Source of the DNA: Stenopsyche tienmushanensis
Taxonomy: Eukaryota > Arthropoda > Insecta > Trichoptera > Stenopsychidae
Reading direction: 5' to 3'
DNA length: 64,000 nt
NCBI GenBank assembly: GCA_008973525.1
Contig: WACJ01000074.1
Coordinates: forward strand, 1-64,000
Made by a program: the position numbers and the translations under genes. Positions 63,087 to 64,000 of the stretch are shown here, in pieces (within the stretch, counting starts at the first letter, position 1; each line of letters opens with the position of its first letter). The notes under the pieces were generated by a model that had not been told where the DNA came from, did no database searches, and worked only from the letters and a program-made list of their open reading frames with translations.

Positions 63087-64000
63087 TGATCGTTTTTGTC
63101 TATTTACATACAAATACATCCATACACAATAGAAACGGCGCATGCGCGTAGCGTGTCTTTGATGTATGCGACAGAGTATCTATCGAAGAGATAAACAAAG
63201 TCAATGGGCAACCATCATATAAAAGTTCTTTTCCTAAGAAAGTCTCATATGGCGATCGCACATATCCGATTACGGATAATGCTACCTTAACACTTTCGTA
63301 GCCGGTGATGCATCTGCACAGGTTTGATCATTGGCAGCCGCATGATGCCACATATGCATCATGCGTATGCATATGCAGCATAGCGCCGACCGTCCATATA
63401 CATCAGCAATCAATGAATACGGCGAATGAATGTTTATATCTGCAACTGCTGATGCTACATCTATTCGGAGTAATACGTTCAATGGTCTGATCCTTTGATG
63501 CGGCTACGATAGCGTTAAAAAGAAGAATTTAATCGATCTTATAATGACAAAGAAAATGATCATCTAAAGTCGCGTCCATTTATGTTGATCTCCGCGTTTA
63601 AGTCCTCAAAAATTACGCGATAAATTATTACTCAGCCGAATACTTGAACCGTGGGCATACTCAATGCGATGACTCGCTTCGGGTTTGATTGCTTTGATCG
63701 TGATGAAATTAGCTGACGAGGGGCGCGCCGCCGACGTACGTGAAGCTCGTCAAGCATCGTCAACTCTTCGCCGCATAACTGGCTTTAGCCATCGAAAGCA
63801 CGGTCGAGATGATCGATTGAAAATTACCAACAAAATGTTGGGAAGATCCGAATATTACAAGCGGTCTTGCAGACCCAATTGCCGTTTCTGGTGCATTGAC
63901 AGGGCGACCTCATATGATAGGTATTTCTCCCCGAGCATTCCATATGTCTCCGTGGTGCATATAAAAGAACAATTAGCAGACCGTTCTGAATGCTTATGCA
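63087..64000. other. Intronic right edge with nothing recognised
   Basis: It includes a GC-richer patch at 63700-63790 (GGGGCGCGCCGCCGACGTAC) and repeated ATGCATATG-type motifs near 63340-63385. No coding signal. Confidence 0.4.

Overview
The window looks like nuclear DNA from an insect, probably a holometabolous one. It has short spliced introns with GT/AG ends, AT-rich noncoding sequence, insect-type DNA transposons (mariner, piggyBac, hAT, pogo/Tigger), an R1-clade LINE fragment, and three animal genes. I cannot assign an order or species from sequence alone.

Region 1 (1-8030) holds two divergently transcribed housekeeping genes. On the minus strand is APC5, a subunit of the anaphase-promoting complex. 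I reconstruct eleven coding exons, and the 3' end runs off the left edge of the window. Its start codon lies 438 bp from that of PDE12 on the plus strand, an eight-exon gene for a mitochondrial 2',5'-phosphodiesterase/deadenylase. The shared interval is presumably a bidirectional promoter. Each gene reads cleanly once one-base indels in short homopolymers are allowed for: two in APC5 and one in PDE12.

Region 2 (7953-9350) is intergenic, with the 3' remnant of a Tigger transposon and then a GC-rich 5' leader. Region 3 (9351-10518) is the large first coding exon of a Frizzled Wnt receptor: signal peptide, ten-cysteine CRD and TM1-TM4. It is strikingly GC-rich beside its AT-rich flanks. The exon ends in a clean donor, and the remaining membrane segments and PDZ-binding tail are not found downstream.

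Region 4 (10519-64000) is therefore best read as one very long intron of at least 53 kb. It holds no convincing host gene. Its recognisable content is decayed mobile DNA: a piggyBac-like family with TTAA ends in more than a dozen pieces, a hAT family with 8-bp target duplications, three or more mariner families, Tigger copies, and several dispersed repeats of unknown class. Several elements are nested, which gives relative ages. Between them lie long AT-rich stretches and a few GC-richer islands with perfect palindromes, which could be cis-regulatory.

I found no CRISPR array, operon, rRNA or convincing tRNA, and no evidence of a new multi-gene system.
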